DNA from: an uncultured Desulfovibrionaceae bacterium
GTDB lineage: Bacteria > Desulfobacterota > Desulfovibrionia > Desulfovibrionales > Desulfovibrionaceae
Reading direction: 5' to 3'
Assembly: GCA_949741925.1 (NCBI GenBank)
Contig: CATJOY010000035.1
Location: 1-64,000 of the forward strand
Length of the DNA stretch: 64,000 nucleotides
Under the pieces are notes generated by a model. That model ran no database searches. It had not been told where the DNA came from and saw only the letters and a list, made by a program, of their open reading frames with translations. Shown piece by piece: positions 46,439 to 55,554 of this stretch; the stretch's first letter is position 1, and the number at the start of each line of letters is the position of its first letter. The position numbers were made by a program, and so were the translations under genes.

Positions 46439-46963
46439 TCAGGAGTTTTTTTCGTCTTTTTCCTCTTTCTGCAATACATCGGCGAACATACTTTCAATTT
46501 CCGCCTTGATATCTTCGGCACTCCTTTCCAGCGAACAGGCCAACTCCACACTGACCAGCGCCATAGATTGCTCGAGGAGCCGCCTCTCCCCGAAGGAAAG
46601 CTCTTTTTCCCCGCTGATGAGCAACAGTTCCTTAGCAACGTGGCTTACATCTTCAAGCTTGCCGCTTTTTAAACGATCGGAGTATTCACGGAAACGGCGG
46701 TTCCAGTTTTGCCCGATGTGCCCGGTAAAGCTACTGCGATCTTTGAAAGACTCCAGAACCTCCAGAGCCTCATTTCTATTGTGCAGAGGACGCAAGCCAA
46801 CCTTGGCGGCCGTGGCCACAGGCACCATCAACGTGACGTTGTTGCCAAGGATGCGCACAATATAAAAATCCACGCCCTGGCCGCCGATATCCCGACGCTC
46901 GATACTCTCTATTCTGCCCACGCCCTGGGCAGGATAGACAACGAGTTGTTCGGGATTGAACAC
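46439..46963 (-). CDS. carD: CarD-family transcription regulator
   Basis: CarD/CdnL proteins bind RNA polymerase beta and stabilise open complexes at promoters such as those of rRNA. The 174-residue protein has the N-terminal beta-rich RNA-polymerase-interacting domain (L-V-V-Y-P-A-Q-G-V-G-R-I) and a helical C-terminus ending in a Glu/Lys-rich tail. The start is a GTG at 46963 with AAGGAG at ideal spacing; the open frame to the left has no SD. It lies upstream of rho on the same strand. Confidence 0.9.
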   Translation of the reverse strand: MFNPEQLVVYPAQGVGRIESIERRDIGGQGVDFYIVRILGNNVTLMVPVATAAKVGLRPLHNRNEALEVLESFKDRSSFTGHIGQNWNRRFREYSDRLKSGKLEDVSHVAKELLLISGEKELSFGERRLLEQSMALVSVELACSLERSAEDIKAEIESMFADVLQKEEKDEKNS

Positions 46964-47490
46964 AGAAGACTCCTTGGGTCGTAAGCGAATGAAATAAGAT
47001 GCCTTAGGGCTTGTACAGGCCCGCGCGGCCTCGCGAAGGCCGGGAGATAAAAGACAATATAGATCCAGGATGTTCAAATATAGCAAAATTATCAGATTTA
47101 GTCCAGGCCGTGAAAAAAAAAGTATGGGGATAGTTTGACGGACGAAGCGCCTTGCGAAACGGTGCCGAGGTCAGTTGACACCGCGAGTAAAATACAAGGT
47201 CTTTTCAACAGGTAAAGAGCAACGGAGAGCGAGGAAACGCCGGAGGGGAGCACAAGTGAAAGCAATGGTTGCCTTATGCGGTAACCAGGGGGGAAAGGGC
47301 AGTGCGGGGAGAGATAGGAGAAGATACGCCCTTTGGGCTTGTACCTGCCAGGCGCCCTGGTTATGGAAGGGGAAGTGTCGGTCTTTTTTTTGTCCGGCAG
47401 TGCCGGATGCCTGAGCTAGGAAGGGGAGGGAGATAAACAAAGGATGGCTTTTCCGGTCGCCTGAATGCGAGCGGAAAGTCTTCTCACCCA
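46964..47490. other. Gap between pth and carD
   Basis: No gene is seen in these 527 bases. TAACCAGGG (47282-47290) and CCCTGGTTA (47355-47363) are inverted and 64 bases apart, and TCCGGC-AGT-GCCGGA is a small hairpin near 47393-47407, but neither has a terminator T tract in the useful direction. An unannotated small RNA is possible but not supported. Confidence 0.4.
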
Positions 47491-48108
47491 TTATGCTGAG
47501 GAAACGCTGTTCGCGGAGCAGGCGTCAAAGGCGTTGGCGAGGCGCCCGGCCTCCTTAGGTGCCCCGGCTGCAAAGGTGTAAAAAGCCTGCATGCCCGTCT
47601 CGAGTATTTGAGGGAGGAGGCTGGTTTCCCCAGAGTTGAAGCGGCCAAGGACGTACGATACTGTATCGCCCCCTGTAGGTTTGCCGATTCCCAGGCGCAG
47701 CCGGTAAAAAGCGGGAGACCCGGCCAATGTGGCAATGGATTCGATTCCCTTGTGCCCGGCGCTTCCTCCTCCTGACTTAATCCGCATGCGCCCGAAGGGC
47801 AGATCGAGTTCATCGTGGGCCACGAACAGCATGTCCAGAGGGATACGATAATAACGCAACAACGGCAGCACGGCTTCACCACTGCAATTCATAAAAGTTT
47901 GTGGTTTGACTACGATCCAGTCTTCTCCCCGTGGGATCGAGCATATCCAGGCTTCATAGCGTCCTTTGGCGCTCAGCGAGCGCACTGCATTTCTCGAGCG
48001 GCACGCTTCCAGAACGGCGTCAGCCAAGAGAAAGCCGAAGTTGTGGCGGGTATGGGCATATTCCGAGCCGGGATTTCCAAGACCGGCAAAAAGTCCGTGT
48101 ATGGGCAT
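47491..48108 (-). CDS. pth: Peptidyl-tRNA hydrolase
   Basis: Pth recycles peptidyl-tRNA released from stalled ribosomes. The 205-residue protein has GLGNPGSEY, T-R-H-N-F-G-F (catalytic His region), K-P-Q-T-F-M-N-C-S-G and H-D-E-L-D-L-P-F-G, then G-G-G-S-A-G-H-K-G-I. The start at 48108 has SD GAGAGG; the ATG at 48120 does not. It follows rplY, the common prs-rplY-pth order, but a terminator lies between. Confidence 0.93.
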   Translation of the reverse strand: MPIHGLFAGLGNPGSEYAHTRHNFGFLLADAVLEACRSRNAVRSLSAKGRYEAWICSIPRGEDWIVVKPQTFMNCSGEAVLPLLRYYRIPLDMLFVAHDELDLPFGRMRIKSGGGSAGHKGIESIATLAGSPAFYRLRLGIGKPTGGDTVSYVLGRFNSGETSLLPQILETGMQAFYTFAAGAPKEAGRLANAFDACSANSVSSA

Positions 48109-48189
48109 ATGGCCTCTCATAGGCTGGGCATTGTAGCTGAGGGAAGAAGCGCCACACTCTCGCTACAACGAAAGCAGGCGTTTTGAAAG

Positions 48190-48223
48190 CAAAGAAAGGC
48201 TGCCGCTTACGGGCGGCAGCCTT
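48190..48223 (-). terminator. Terminator after rplY
   Basis: AAGGCTGCCGC (48196-48206) and GCGGCAGCCTT (48213-48223) pair perfectly around a 6-base loop; on the minus strand TTTCTTTG follows. It separates rplY from pth, so pth may have its own promoter or be reached by read-through. Confidence 0.85.
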
Positions 48224-48278
48224 CTTGTATCGTATCCACTAAGCATTGAAAGGGGCTCCGGATGCCGGAACCTGGAAC

Positions 48279-48902
48279 TCAGGCTGCGCTTGCGCCATCG
48301 GCCGCGGCCGCGCCTTCTTCTCCTTCACCAGCTGCGGCAGAGGCGGAAATAACGCTTACCAACGTCACGCTGGGGTCAAAGGCGGAGCTGACGCCTTCAG
48401 GCAAGACGACATCTTGGACGCGAAGATGTTGATTAAGAGCAAGTTCAGTCACATCGATGACCAGCTTGCTAGGCAAAGCCAACGGTTTGCAGAGCACATC
48501 CATGGATTCAAAAAAGGTCTCAATGCTGCCGCCGAGTTTGGTACCCTTGGCCGTGCCTATATATTCAATCGGCACGCGAACCTTAATTTCTTTTTCCAAG
48601 TCCACGCCGAAAAAGTCGACATGCAGCATCCTATTTTTCGTAGGATGAAAGTCGATATCCCAGAGCAGAGCAGGCGCGGTGGTTTTTTGATCCCCGTCAA
48701 CAATTTCTACATTAAATATAGTTGTACGCCCGTGATTTTCAAAGATCTTTTCCAAAGGAAGCTCGGGCGCCTGAACAGGAATGTTTTCCCCACCCGGGGT
48801 ATAGAAAACCGCAGGGATAAGACCGGCAGCGCGCAGTCTGCGGTTAGCGCCTTTCCCTGTAGACGATCGTTTCTGCACAGTCAGGGTTACGAAATTGCTC
48901 AT
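48279..48902 (-). CDS. rplY: Ribosomal protein bL25 (Ctc form)
   Basis: bL25 binds 5S rRNA. The 207-residue protein is the long Ctc type, with the N-terminal L25 domain (G-K-G-A-N-R-R-L-R-A-A-G) and a C-terminal TL5-like domain. An Ala/Glu-rich tail ends it. ATG 48902 has a strong AAAGGAG SD. It lies 56 bases after prs. Confidence 0.94.
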   Translation of the reverse strand: MSNFVTLTVQKRSSTGKGANRRLRAAGLIPAVFYTPGGENIPVQAPELPLEKIFENHGRTTIFNVEIVDGDQKTTAPALLWDIDFHPTKNRMLHVDFFGVDLEKEIKVRVPIEYIGTAKGTKLGGSIETFFESMDVLCKPLALPSKLVIDVTELALNQHLRVQDVVLPEGVSSAFDPSVTLVSVISASAAAGEGEEGAAAADGASAA

Positions 48903-48958
48903 TACTGCTCCTTTCTGATCCTCAGCCATGACTTGCGCCGTTGCTGACGGAAGCGACC

Positions 48959-49897
48959 TCACACAAAGAGCACGCTGACGGAGGATTCGGTATGAATATT
49001 CTTAATGGTCTGGGCCAGAAGCCCGGCAATGGAAAGCGTCTCAATTTTCGGACAATCGTTGATTTTTTCGCCGATAGGAATGGTATCCGAAACCAGAACC
49101 TTGGTGAAAGCAGAATCTGCCAAGCGCTGCACGGCGGGGCCCGAAAGCACCGGGTGAGTGGCGCAGGCCATAACTTCAACGGCGCCGTGCTGCAACAGCA
49201 CCTCTGCGGCTGCAACCATAGTGCCGGCCGTATCAATCATATCATCGATAATAACAGCGACTTTTCCTTCAACATCGCCCACAACATGCATAGCGGAGGC
49301 TTGGTTGGGCCTATCCCGGCGTTTATCAATGATGGCTAAGTTAGCATTGAGGCGTTTGGCAAAAGCTCGAGCGCGTTCAACCCCGCCCGCGTCCGGGGAA
49401 ACCAAGACAACATCACCAGGGATGCGACGCAAGCTTTCAAGCATAACCGGGGCGGCATAGAGATTATCCACGGGAATATTGAAGAACCCCTGGATCTGAC
49501 CGGCATGAAGATCAACGGTTACTAACCGGTCGATACCGGAGGTTGTCAGGAAATCTGCCACCAATTTAGCGCTGATGGGCGTTCTGGCGCTGACCTTGCG
49601 GTCTTGCCGGGCATAACCGTAGTAGGGGACAACCGCTGTAACCCGGCCCGCGCTGGCTCTTTTAAGGGCATCAAGCATCAAACAGAGCTGCATCAGGTTA
49701 GAGTTCACCGGCGCGCACAACGACTGGACAACAAAAACATCGTCGCCGCGTACGTTGTCGCCTATTTCAATACGGATTTCGCCGTCGCTGAAGGTGTCGC
49801 AAAGGACCGGCGCAAGGCTTCGGCCCAGGTGTTCGCAAATAGCCGTGGCCAGGGCCGGATTCGATGTGCCCGTCATGATCTTCAGATCGCGGTACAT
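48959..49897 (-). CDS. prs: Ribose-phosphate pyrophosphokinase
   Basis: Prs makes PRPP from ribose 5-phosphate and ATP for nucleotide, His and Trp synthesis. The 312-residue protein has full family length. The signature is [14 protein letters not shown] near the metal and ribose site, and [13 protein letters not shown] is the PRPP loop. R-Q-D-R-K is seen at the ATP site. It lies between tRNA-Gln and rplY. Confidence 0.96.
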   Translation of the reverse strand: MYRDLKIMTGTSNPALATAICEHLGRSLAPVLCDTFSDGEIRIEIGDNVRGDDVFVVQSLCAPVNSNLMQLCLMLDALKRASAGRVTAVVPYYGYARQDRKVSARTPISAKLVADFLTTSGIDRLVTVDLHAGQIQGFFNIPVDNLYAAPVMLESLRRIPGDVVLVSPDAGGVERARAFAKRLNANLAIIDKRRDRPNQASAMHVVGDVEGKVAVIIDDMIDTAGTMVAAAEVLLQHGAVEVMACATHPVLSGPAVQRLADSAFTKVLVSDTIPIGEKINDCPKIETLSIAGLLAQTIKNIHTESSVSVLFV

Positions 49898-49945
49898 TGG
49901 ATTGTCCAGGGATTGTTCGGTGAATGGATTTAGTAAACAATTAAA

Positions 49946-50021
49946 TGGCTGGGGCGGAAGGACTCGAACCCTCGAATGACGGGACCAAAACCCGTTGCCT
50001 TACCAACTTGGCGACACCCCA
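49946..50021 (-). tRNA. tRNA-Gln (anticodon TTG)
   Basis: Reading the minus strand, the 76-base gene has a 7-bp acceptor stem (TGGGGTG with CGCCCCA, one T-G pair), a D arm and a T arm with the GTTCGAGTC loop. The anticodon arm ACGGG-loop-CCCGT holds TTG at positions 34-36. The 3' CCA is encoded. It lies 5 bases after the ispE stop and 48 bases before prs, so it is probably processed from the ispE-prs transcript. Confidence 0.95.
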
Positions 50022-50026
50022 GCATG

Positions 50027-50947
50027 TTACAATGTATGGAGAAAAACCTGTGTTGTTTTTTGTTTCAGCCTTTCAACTGCCTTTTCAGCTTTTTGCTTCT
50101 CTGCAAAAAGTCCAAAAATTCCTGATCCGCTACCACTCATAAGAGCGATCTGAGCTCCTTCGTCAAGAAAAGCTTTTTTGAACGAAGCTAGCTCCGGAAA
50201 CATTGTAAAAACAGGCTGCTCCAAATCATTGTGCAGACTTGCTTCGTGAACGAAAGACTCTTTATCGTTACCTGGCGATATTGTCAAGAAACTTCCCTGT
50301 TTTTTTAAAATATATTTTTTATCCCAGGCTTTAAAGGCTTCCGGAGTGGAAACATGGAGATCCGGAACCGCCAGCACCAGGAAAAATCCCTGAATCGGAG
50401 GCTCAGCCGGTTCTACAATATCCCCGATGCCCCTGACCCGAGCGGGAACGTTGGTCAGGAAAAAGGGCACGTCTGCGCCGATCGAGGCTGCCAGGGCATT
50501 GAGTGTTCTCTTAGGCAAGGGCTTTTCCCCCGTTGCCTGGCGCAACCGCTCTAACTCCAGCAGCAAGGCTGCGGCGTCGGCGCTGCCTCCCCCAAGCCCT
50601 GCGCCATGGGGAACGCCTTTGCGTAGAAAGAGGCTGAGTCCCGGGGAAAACCCGGTGGAGCGGGCATAGGCCGAGTAGGTCGCGATAAGAGTATTGTTCT
50701 CCGGGTCCAGATCCGGCAGGTTGGAGGAAAAACTCAAGCCATCGCCTTGTCTATCCCGGATTTCCAGTTCATCATGTGGTTCCGTTAAGGGTAAGAAAAA
50801 ACTCTCCAGGCTGTGGTACCCGTTCGGCAGCACCCCGCGTATCCGCAAATAGAGGTTGATCTTGCAGCCGGAGCGGAGAATGCGTGGCGAGACGGAGGGG
50901 GCCTGGAAACATTGGCGGATGTTTTCTCCGCAGCCGGTTTCTGGCAT
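50027..50947 (-). CDS. ispE: 4-diphosphocytidyl-2-C-methyl-D-erythritol kinase
   Basis: IspE is the fourth step of the MEP isoprenoid pathway. The 306-residue GHMP kinase has the substrate motif S-G-C-K-I-N-L-Y-L-R, the ATP loop P-H-G-A-G-L-G-G-G-S-A-D and the C-terminal M-S-G-S-G-S-G-I-F-G. ATG 50947 is 4 bases after the hslV stop; GGGAG is rather distant, so coupling is likely. The longer frame lies within hslV. Confidence 0.93.
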   Translation of the reverse strand: MPETGCGENIRQCFQAPSVSPRILRSGCKINLYLRIRGVLPNGYHSLESFFLPLTEPHDELEIRDRQGDGLSFSSNLPDLDPENNTLIATYSAYARSTGFSPGLSLFLRKGVPHGAGLGGGSADAAALLLELERLRQATGEKPLPKRTLNALAASIGADVPFFLTNVPARVRGIGDIVEPAEPPIQGFFLVLAVPDLHVSTPEAFKAWDKKYILKKQGSFLTISPGNDKESFVHEASLHNDLEQPVFTMFPELASFKKAFLDEGAQIALMSGSGSGIFGLFAEKQKAEKAVERLKQKTTQVFLHTL

Positions 50948-50951
50948 GGGG

Positions 50952-51497
50952 TCACATCTCCCGGCGCAGCGTTTCCACGGTGAGCTGCCCGTTGGTGTAA
51001 ACGCACATATCCCCGGCAATGCGCATGGCCTCGCGCGCTACGGCCTCAGCATCCATGGACGTGTTGTTCAGCAAGGCTCTGGCGGCTGCCAGGGCATACG
51101 GGCCGCCGCTGCCGATGGCAGCGGCGCCGTCATCGGGCTCGATAACGTCGCCGTTGCCGGAGATGATCAGGATAGTGGAGGCATCGGCGACCAGGAGCAT
51201 GGCTTCCAGACGGCGCAGGTATTTATCCGTTCGCCAGTCTTTGGCCATCTCTACGGCTGCCCTGGCTAAGTTGCCACTGTGTTCTTCGAGTTTGGCTTCA
51301 AAACGTTCAAACAAAGTAAAGGCGTCCGCCGTGGCTCCAGCGAAGCCGGCAATGATTTTTTCTTGGTAGAGGCGGCGGACCTTGCGGGCAGTGTGCTTCA
51401 TGATCACGGCCTGGCCTAAGGTTACTTGGCCGTCTCCGGCTATGGCCACGCCGTTATTATCACGAACTGCGAGTATGGTTGTTCCTTGTATATTCAT
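50952..51497 (-). CDS. hslV: ATP-dependent protease peptidase subunit HslV
   Basis: HslV is the proteasome-like peptidase that works with HslU. The 181-residue protein has the G-T-T-I-L-A-V motif near the N-terminus; the first Thr of T-T-I should be the catalytic residue after removal of a 5-residue leader. G-D-G-Q-V-T-L-G-Q and G-F-A-G-A-T-A-D-A are family marks. GGAG precedes the ATG. hslU is not in the window. Confidence 0.93.
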   Translation of the reverse strand: MNIQGTTILAVRDNNGVAIAGDGQVTLGQAVIMKHTARKVRRLYQEKIIAGFAGATADAFTLFERFEAKLEEHSGNLARAAVEMAKDWRTDKYLRRLEAMLLVADASTILIISGNGDVIEPDDGAAAIGSGGPYALAAARALLNNTSMDAEAVAREAMRIAGDMCVYTNGQLTVETLRREM

Positions 51498-51530
51498 TGT
51501 CGTGCTCCATTATGGGGTAGCCTGAGCGCA

Positions 51531-51542
51531 TCAGGCGGAAAA
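51531..51542. repeat. Intergenic repeat copy E (core only)
   Basis: It shares the 12-base core TCAGGCGGAAAA with copies B (26690) and C (51856). No matching right arm is obvious. Confidence 0.4.
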
Positions 51543-51855
51543 TGAGTCGAAGCCTTCAGGGAGAACGCTTCGGAAACAGGGTAAAGAAAACGCTTCGGTC
51601 TCCTGGCGTGATTCGTTCTTCAGGGCGCTGTGCCCGCCGATGGTGGTTTCCTGTTTGCCTCTGACCACAGTACGGCAGGATGCAAGGGGCGCGGCCAGTA
51701 AGAATATGACGATGATCCGGAAAACCAGGGGGGGCGCGAAGAACCGCATTCTTTCTCCAGAGCTTGATCACATGACGCGTTGTATCGAAAATTGTTTATC
51801 AGGGGTTGTTTTCCACTCCATCGCTGTCGCGAAGCCGCCTTTTTGCCCGGAGGCG

Positions 51856-51921
51856 TCAGGCGGAAAAGAACCGATTGCGGCATATATTCTCCTCAATGCC
51901 CTTGCCTCCTTTTTTTCCGTC
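51856..51921. repeat. Intergenic repeat copy C with inverted arms
   Basis: The left arm GGCGGAAAAGA and the right arm TTTTTTCCGTC can pair, with G-T pairs. It shares the left core and the right TTTTTTCCGTCTTCC with copy B. Confidence 0.5.
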
Positions 51922-51986
51922 TTCCAGGGGGGAAGCCCTTCGTCTTTTCGTAAGCAAAATGTCTTCTGCCCTCGTTAAGAACCGGT

Positions 51987-53201
51987 TTATTTCAAAATAT
52001 CGTCAATTATGGCAAGTTTTTCGCTTTCCTGTCCGGGGAAGAGATGTGCGTAACGCATGGTCATGCTGATGCTTTCATGGCGCATGAGTTTTTGCAGCTC
52101 CATGAGCGAAACTTTGCCGGACTGAGCCAGCCAAGAGGCGAAGGTATGCCGCATGGTGTGCAGGGTAACGGCATAAAGGCTATCGCCGTCTTTGGGAGCA
52201 AGGTTGAGCTTTTTGACGGCTGTCCGGAAACAGGCCGGGGTTTTGGCAAAAGCCGTTTTTTTTCTGGGCTGCTGGAAAACTGGCTCGAGCGGCTTGCGTC
52301 CGTAAGCAAGGAGCATCGCGATCATATCGACGGGAACCCGCACCGGCACGCGCTTGCCGCCTTTAGATAGGATATGAAGAACATTGGCAACAGCGTCAAT
52401 ATCCTGGCCTCTTAGTTTAAAGATTTCCGTGGGGCGAAGCCCGGTTTTGAGGGAAAGCAAAACCATATCATGTAATTGGCTATGCCTGGTTTGTAAATCC
52501 TCCAGCAAGCTCCTGGCTTCGTCTTTTGTTAGAAAACGGAGCCGTTTGTTGTTGGCAGGAGCCATTTTCCAGATACCGCCCTTGGTGGAAAGCGGGTTAG
52601 CGCCGTTCCATAGCCCGGTGGCTATGGCTCTATTGATGGCAGACCGCATGAAGCTGAAAATATTATTAACTGTCTGCCCGGCCAGGGGTTTGCGGGGAGA
52701 GAAGCCGGCGGATTCAGGGTTTTTCCCGGCCCGGGTATTGCCGGCAGGCGTTTTCAGCAAGCGGGCCTTAAGGCTGGAGAGAAGATCGGGGCTGAGAGCG
52801 CCAATAGCCAGGGAATGGACCTGGGCTTGCACATGGGTACTGTATTGACGGTAGTGTTGGTCAACCTGCTTGCCCTCGTTTTTGCTCCAGGCATGGTAGG
52901 CTTCCACAACCTGCCCTACGGTGACAATCGGGTGATCAAGGGGAGGGCGAGGGGTATTGGCGCATCCGGCTAAAAATTTTGTCCGTTCCAGCATGGCTGT
53001 GACCGGACTGACACCCTGGCTGTGGCGTCCGACGGTTTTCCAATGACCTTTGCCTGAGGCATCGGCGTACCAAAAGATATAGATGCGGTCCGGATCGCCG
53101 GTATGCGGATCACACCTGGCAGAGTAGCGGTAAAAAACCCCTTCAAATTCGGTGCGCACGTATTTTCTGGAAACCTTGCTGACCATAAAGGGAATGTACA
53201 T
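51987..53201 (-). CDS. Orphan tyrosine recombinase (phage-type integrase)
   Basis: The 404-residue protein is a complete tyrosine recombinase. The catalytic residues are R256 (TGLRPTEI), K280, H348-x-x-R351 (HTMRH), H375 and Y384 (MTMRYAHLF). The N-terminal half fits a SAM-like core-binding domain. No other phage, plasmid or excisionase genes and no flanking direct repeats were found, so it may be a remnant of a lost element. The start lacks an SD; M6 at 53186 is an alternative. Confidence 0.9.
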   Translation of the reverse strand: MYIPFMVSKVSRKYVRTEFEGVFYRYSARCDPHTGDPDRIYIFWYADASGKGHWKTVGRHSQGVSPVTAMLERTKFLAGCANTPRPPLDHPIVTVGQVVEAYHAWSKNEGKQVDQHYRQYSTHVQAQVHSLAIGALSPDLLSSLKARLLKTPAGNTRAGKNPESAGFSPRKPLAGQTVNNIFSFMRSAINRAIATGLWNGANPLSTKGGIWKMAPANNKRLRFLTKDEARSLLEDLQTRHSQLHDMVLLSLKTGLRPTEIFKLRGQDIDAVANVLHILSKGGKRVPVRVPVDMIAMLLAYGRKPLEPVFQQPRKKTAFAKTPACFRTAVKKLNLAPKDGDSLYAVTLHTMRHTFASWLAQSGKVSLMELQKLMRHESISMTMRYAHLFPGQESEKLAIIDDILK

Positions 53202-53709
53202 GCCAATTCCGGCAAGAGCAAGGCACTTATCCGAATCTTATCCTTAATTATCCAAAAGAAGCTTTTATTCAGGGGATGGTGAGAATAGAAGGCTGATTTT
53301 GTTGGATATGCTCTTTCTTAAGCAGAAGAAAGATTGATTGAATAAGTAGGTAATACAAGCCAACCAGCCCGGACGTTCTGGGCCTTATTCCTGCACCATC
53401 TTTTTGCCTCCCGGCACAAAGGTTTGGTAGGGCGCAGCAATTTGTTAGGCCAGTCCTATGTGGGTACAAAAAACATGTCAACCCTAACGCTCGATTTTTT
53501 TTCTACAGACCTGCGAAAATCATAATTTTATTGTTTGTTTTCAATGAGTTAAATGGTTAGTCTAGTTTCCTTTTTTAGAGCATAGTTCAGGAAAAGGTAG
53601 AATTTTTTTTACTATCGCATCCTTTTGAAGCTGTCGTTCTCTATATAACCGACTTATTCACTCTGTTACATAGTAAGGCGGTGTCCATTACTATGAAAGG
53701 AAGGAACCA
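53202..53709. other. AT-rich gap between the integrase and the porin
   Basis: The 508-base stretch is visibly poorer in GC than its surroundings, without a supported gene. It should contain the porin promoter. TATATAAC near 53642 is a possible -10, but no good -35 was found at normal spacing. A remnant of a mobile element is possible. Confidence 0.45.
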
Positions 53710-55119
53710 ATGAAAAGACTCAGTGTTCTGCTGCTGGCCGTCTGCTTTGTATTCGGCTCTCTGAGCAGAGCCGCTGCCATTGACGTGAAAGTCAAAGGGA
53801 GATGGCAATTCAGCTATGGTTATTACGGCAACTATTCCCTGTATGACGGCGATAAAGGGCCGGGCAACAAAATGGACCCCTTCCAGGCCCGGATGCGCGC
53901 GCGTACTCAGGTGGAATTCATCGCCTCTGAAACCCTGCGTAGCGTGCTCCAGTTTGAAATTGGAACGCAGAATTTCGGTCAACCCGGCTTCACCGCCCTG
54001 GATGCTGACGGCAAAGATATCAAGGTAAAGCACGCTTTCATCGACTGGACCATTCCCAACACCAAAACAAGCCTTCGCATGGGGGTGCAGCCCATGAAGA
54101 TGCCTGGCCTCATCGCCGGTAACTTCGTGTACAACAACGATATCGCCGGTGTGATGGCATCCACGGAGTTCACCCCCGAAGTCGCCCTAACCGCCTTCTG
54201 GGCCCGACCCTATGATGCCTACCCCGCGGTTGACGCGAAAGGAAAGCGTTTTGACGAAATGGATCTCTTTGGATTCACCTTACCCGTGAAAACCCAGTTC
54301 GTCCGGGCCACTCCCTGGGCCATGATCGGTTCTGTGGGCGCGAATTCCGGCTATTACGAGAACAGCTACAATGCAACCTATGCCCCAGGGTATGATGCCG
54401 CCAATCGGTACGGTCAATCTTTGGCTTGGTGGGCCGGCCTGTCCTTTGAGCTGCCCACGCTTGACCCCTTCATCGTACAGGTCGACGGCATGTATGGTTC
54501 GCTCAGCGGCAAGGATAACCGTGGCACTAGCGGCTACTATCTGGCCATGCTCCTCGGCTACAAGTGGAACTGGGGCACCACCAGCCTTGTTGGTTGGTAT
54601 GCCTCCGGCGACGACGGCGAATGGGGTAAGGATGATATGGGCCGCATCCCCGTGGTTTCCGCTGACGGCGGCTTTGAAATGGGCACCCGCGGCTTTGCCG
54701 GCTATGCGATCTCCCGAGACCATGGCATCAGCGGGCTCGGTTCCGGTACCTGGGGCCTGGGCATCCGTATCGACAACGTCTCCTTTATAGATAACCTGAC
54801 TCACGGCTTTCACGCCAACTATGTGCGCGGCACCAACAGTGGCGAGCGCATCGGCCCCGACAGCCCGTTGTACCTCTCCTCCAGCAGCAGCGCCGATTAC
54901 GGTCGCATCAATGCTTCGTCTGACCACTATGCGTACTTGATCAGTACCGACAGCGCTTGGGATTTCATGCTGATCAACACCTACAAGGTTAGCGACAACT
55001 TCAACATTGGCCTCGATTTATCCTATACCCGCATGGACCTGAGCAAGCAGCGCAGCAGCCAGTGGAAAGATACCGCCGATGCTTATGCCGGCGTGATCAA
55101 CTTCGCCTACACGTTCTAA
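53710..55119 (+). CDS. Outer-membrane homotrimeric porin
   Basis: The 469-residue protein has a signal peptide (about residues 1-23, ending in AAA) and a beta-barrel pattern of alternating aromatic and polar residues. It ends in Phe, as outer-membrane barrels do for BAM recognition. It fits the trimeric porin family of Desulfovibrio, a major surface protein for small-solute diffusion. AGGAAGGA precedes the ATG. Its size and the terminator array downstream suggest strong expression. Confidence 0.88.
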   Translation: MKRLSVLLLAVCFVFGSLSRAAAIDVKVKGRWQFSYGYYGNYSLYDGDKGPGNKMDPFQARMRARTQVEFIASETLRSVLQFEIGTQNFGQPGFTALDADGKDIKVKHAFIDWTIPNTKTSLRMGVQPMKMPGLIAGNFVYNNDIAGVMASTEFTPEVALTAFWARPYDAYPAVDAKGKRFDEMDLFGFTLPVKTQFVRATPWAMIGSVGANSGYYENSYNATYAPGYDAANRYGQSLAWWAGLSFELPTLDPFIVQVDGMYGSLSGKDNRGTSGYYLAMLLGYKWNWGTTSLVGWYASGDDGEWGKDDMGRIPVVSADGGFEMGTRGFAGYAISRDHGISGLGSGTWGLGIRIDNVSFIDNLTHGFHANYVRGTNSGERIGPDSPLYLSSSSSADYGRINASSDHYAYLISTDSAWDFMLINTYKVSDNFNIGLDLSYTRMDLSKQRSSQWKDTADAYAGVINFAYTF

Positions 55120-55146
55120 GGTTTCATCGGCTTTACCCGGACGTTC

Positions 55147-55178
55147 AGCCCGGAGGCTTCGACCTCCGGGCTTTTTAT
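55147..55178 (+). terminator. Porin terminator 1
   Basis: AGCCCGGAGG (55147-55156) pairs perfectly with CCTCCGGGCT (55163-55172) around CTTCGA, followed by TTTTTAT. Confidence 0.92.
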
Positions 55179-55183
55179 ATGCA

Positions 55184-55210
55184 AAAACCTCCCGCTAGGC
55201 GGGAGGTTTT
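55184..55210 (+). terminator. Porin terminator 2
   Basis: AAAACCTCCCGC (55184-55195) pairs with GCGGGAGGTTTT (55199-55210) around a three-base loop. Its A-rich and T-rich ends let it work both ways. Confidence 0.85.
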
Positions 55211-55493
55211 CAAGAGCTTTTAGCCATGAGTATGTAGATAAAACTCATTCCTTTTGGTTTGTTAGAAAAGCCTTGGGGGCTGGCAACTGTAAGCAAAGAA
55301 GGCAAAAGGAGGTCACCATGGGCCACGCTAAAAGCTTAGATCACACATATAGTTTTTGCTTCCAAATATCTCCGTCAGGTTTTCTATGGAGAGAAAAAGC
55401 GTGCAGTTGCCGAGATTTTGCGCAAAAAGAACCTCCGGCTTGGCCGGGAGGTCTTTATTATGCCCTTCCCGAACCTAATGCCGGGGAGAGCAT

Positions 55494-55536
55494 AGATAAA
55501 AAAGGAGGGCCTTGTAGCATGCAAAGCCCTCCTTTT
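55494..55536 (-). terminator. Terminator of the atp operon
   Basis: AAAAGGAGGGC (55500-55510) pairs with GCCCTCCTTTT (55526-55536). On the minus strand it lies 18 bases after the atpC stop and is followed by TTTTTT. Confidence 0.9.
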
Positions 55537-55554
55537 CATGGAATGATCAGATTG

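Larger units (their letters stand above)
51498..51986. other. Gap with two intergenic repeat copies
   Basis: No convincing gene lies between hslV and the integrase. Two copies of the TCAGGCGGAAAA repeat are here (51531-51542 and 51856-51867), the second with inverted arms to 51921. An acgcttcgg unit is repeated at about 51567 and 51590. Confidence 0.5.
55120..55554. other. Terminator-rich convergent gap between porin and atpC
   Basis: Four hairpins lie here: two strong plus-strand terminators (55147-55178, 55184-55210), one weaker hairpin near 55429-55460, and a minus-strand terminator for atpC (55494-55536). An ATG at 55318 with a very strong SD starts an open frame, but the product looks artificial. 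Confidence 0.6.

Noticed and set aside
47282-47363. Inverted TAACCAGGG / CCCTGGTTA as a terminator or small RNA
   Set aside because: The arms are 64 bases apart with no T tract in a useful direction, so it may be chance.
49946-53201. tRNA-Gln as the attachment site of the integrase
   Set aside because: The integrase is 2 kb away with core genes between, and I saw no second copy of the tRNA 3' end.
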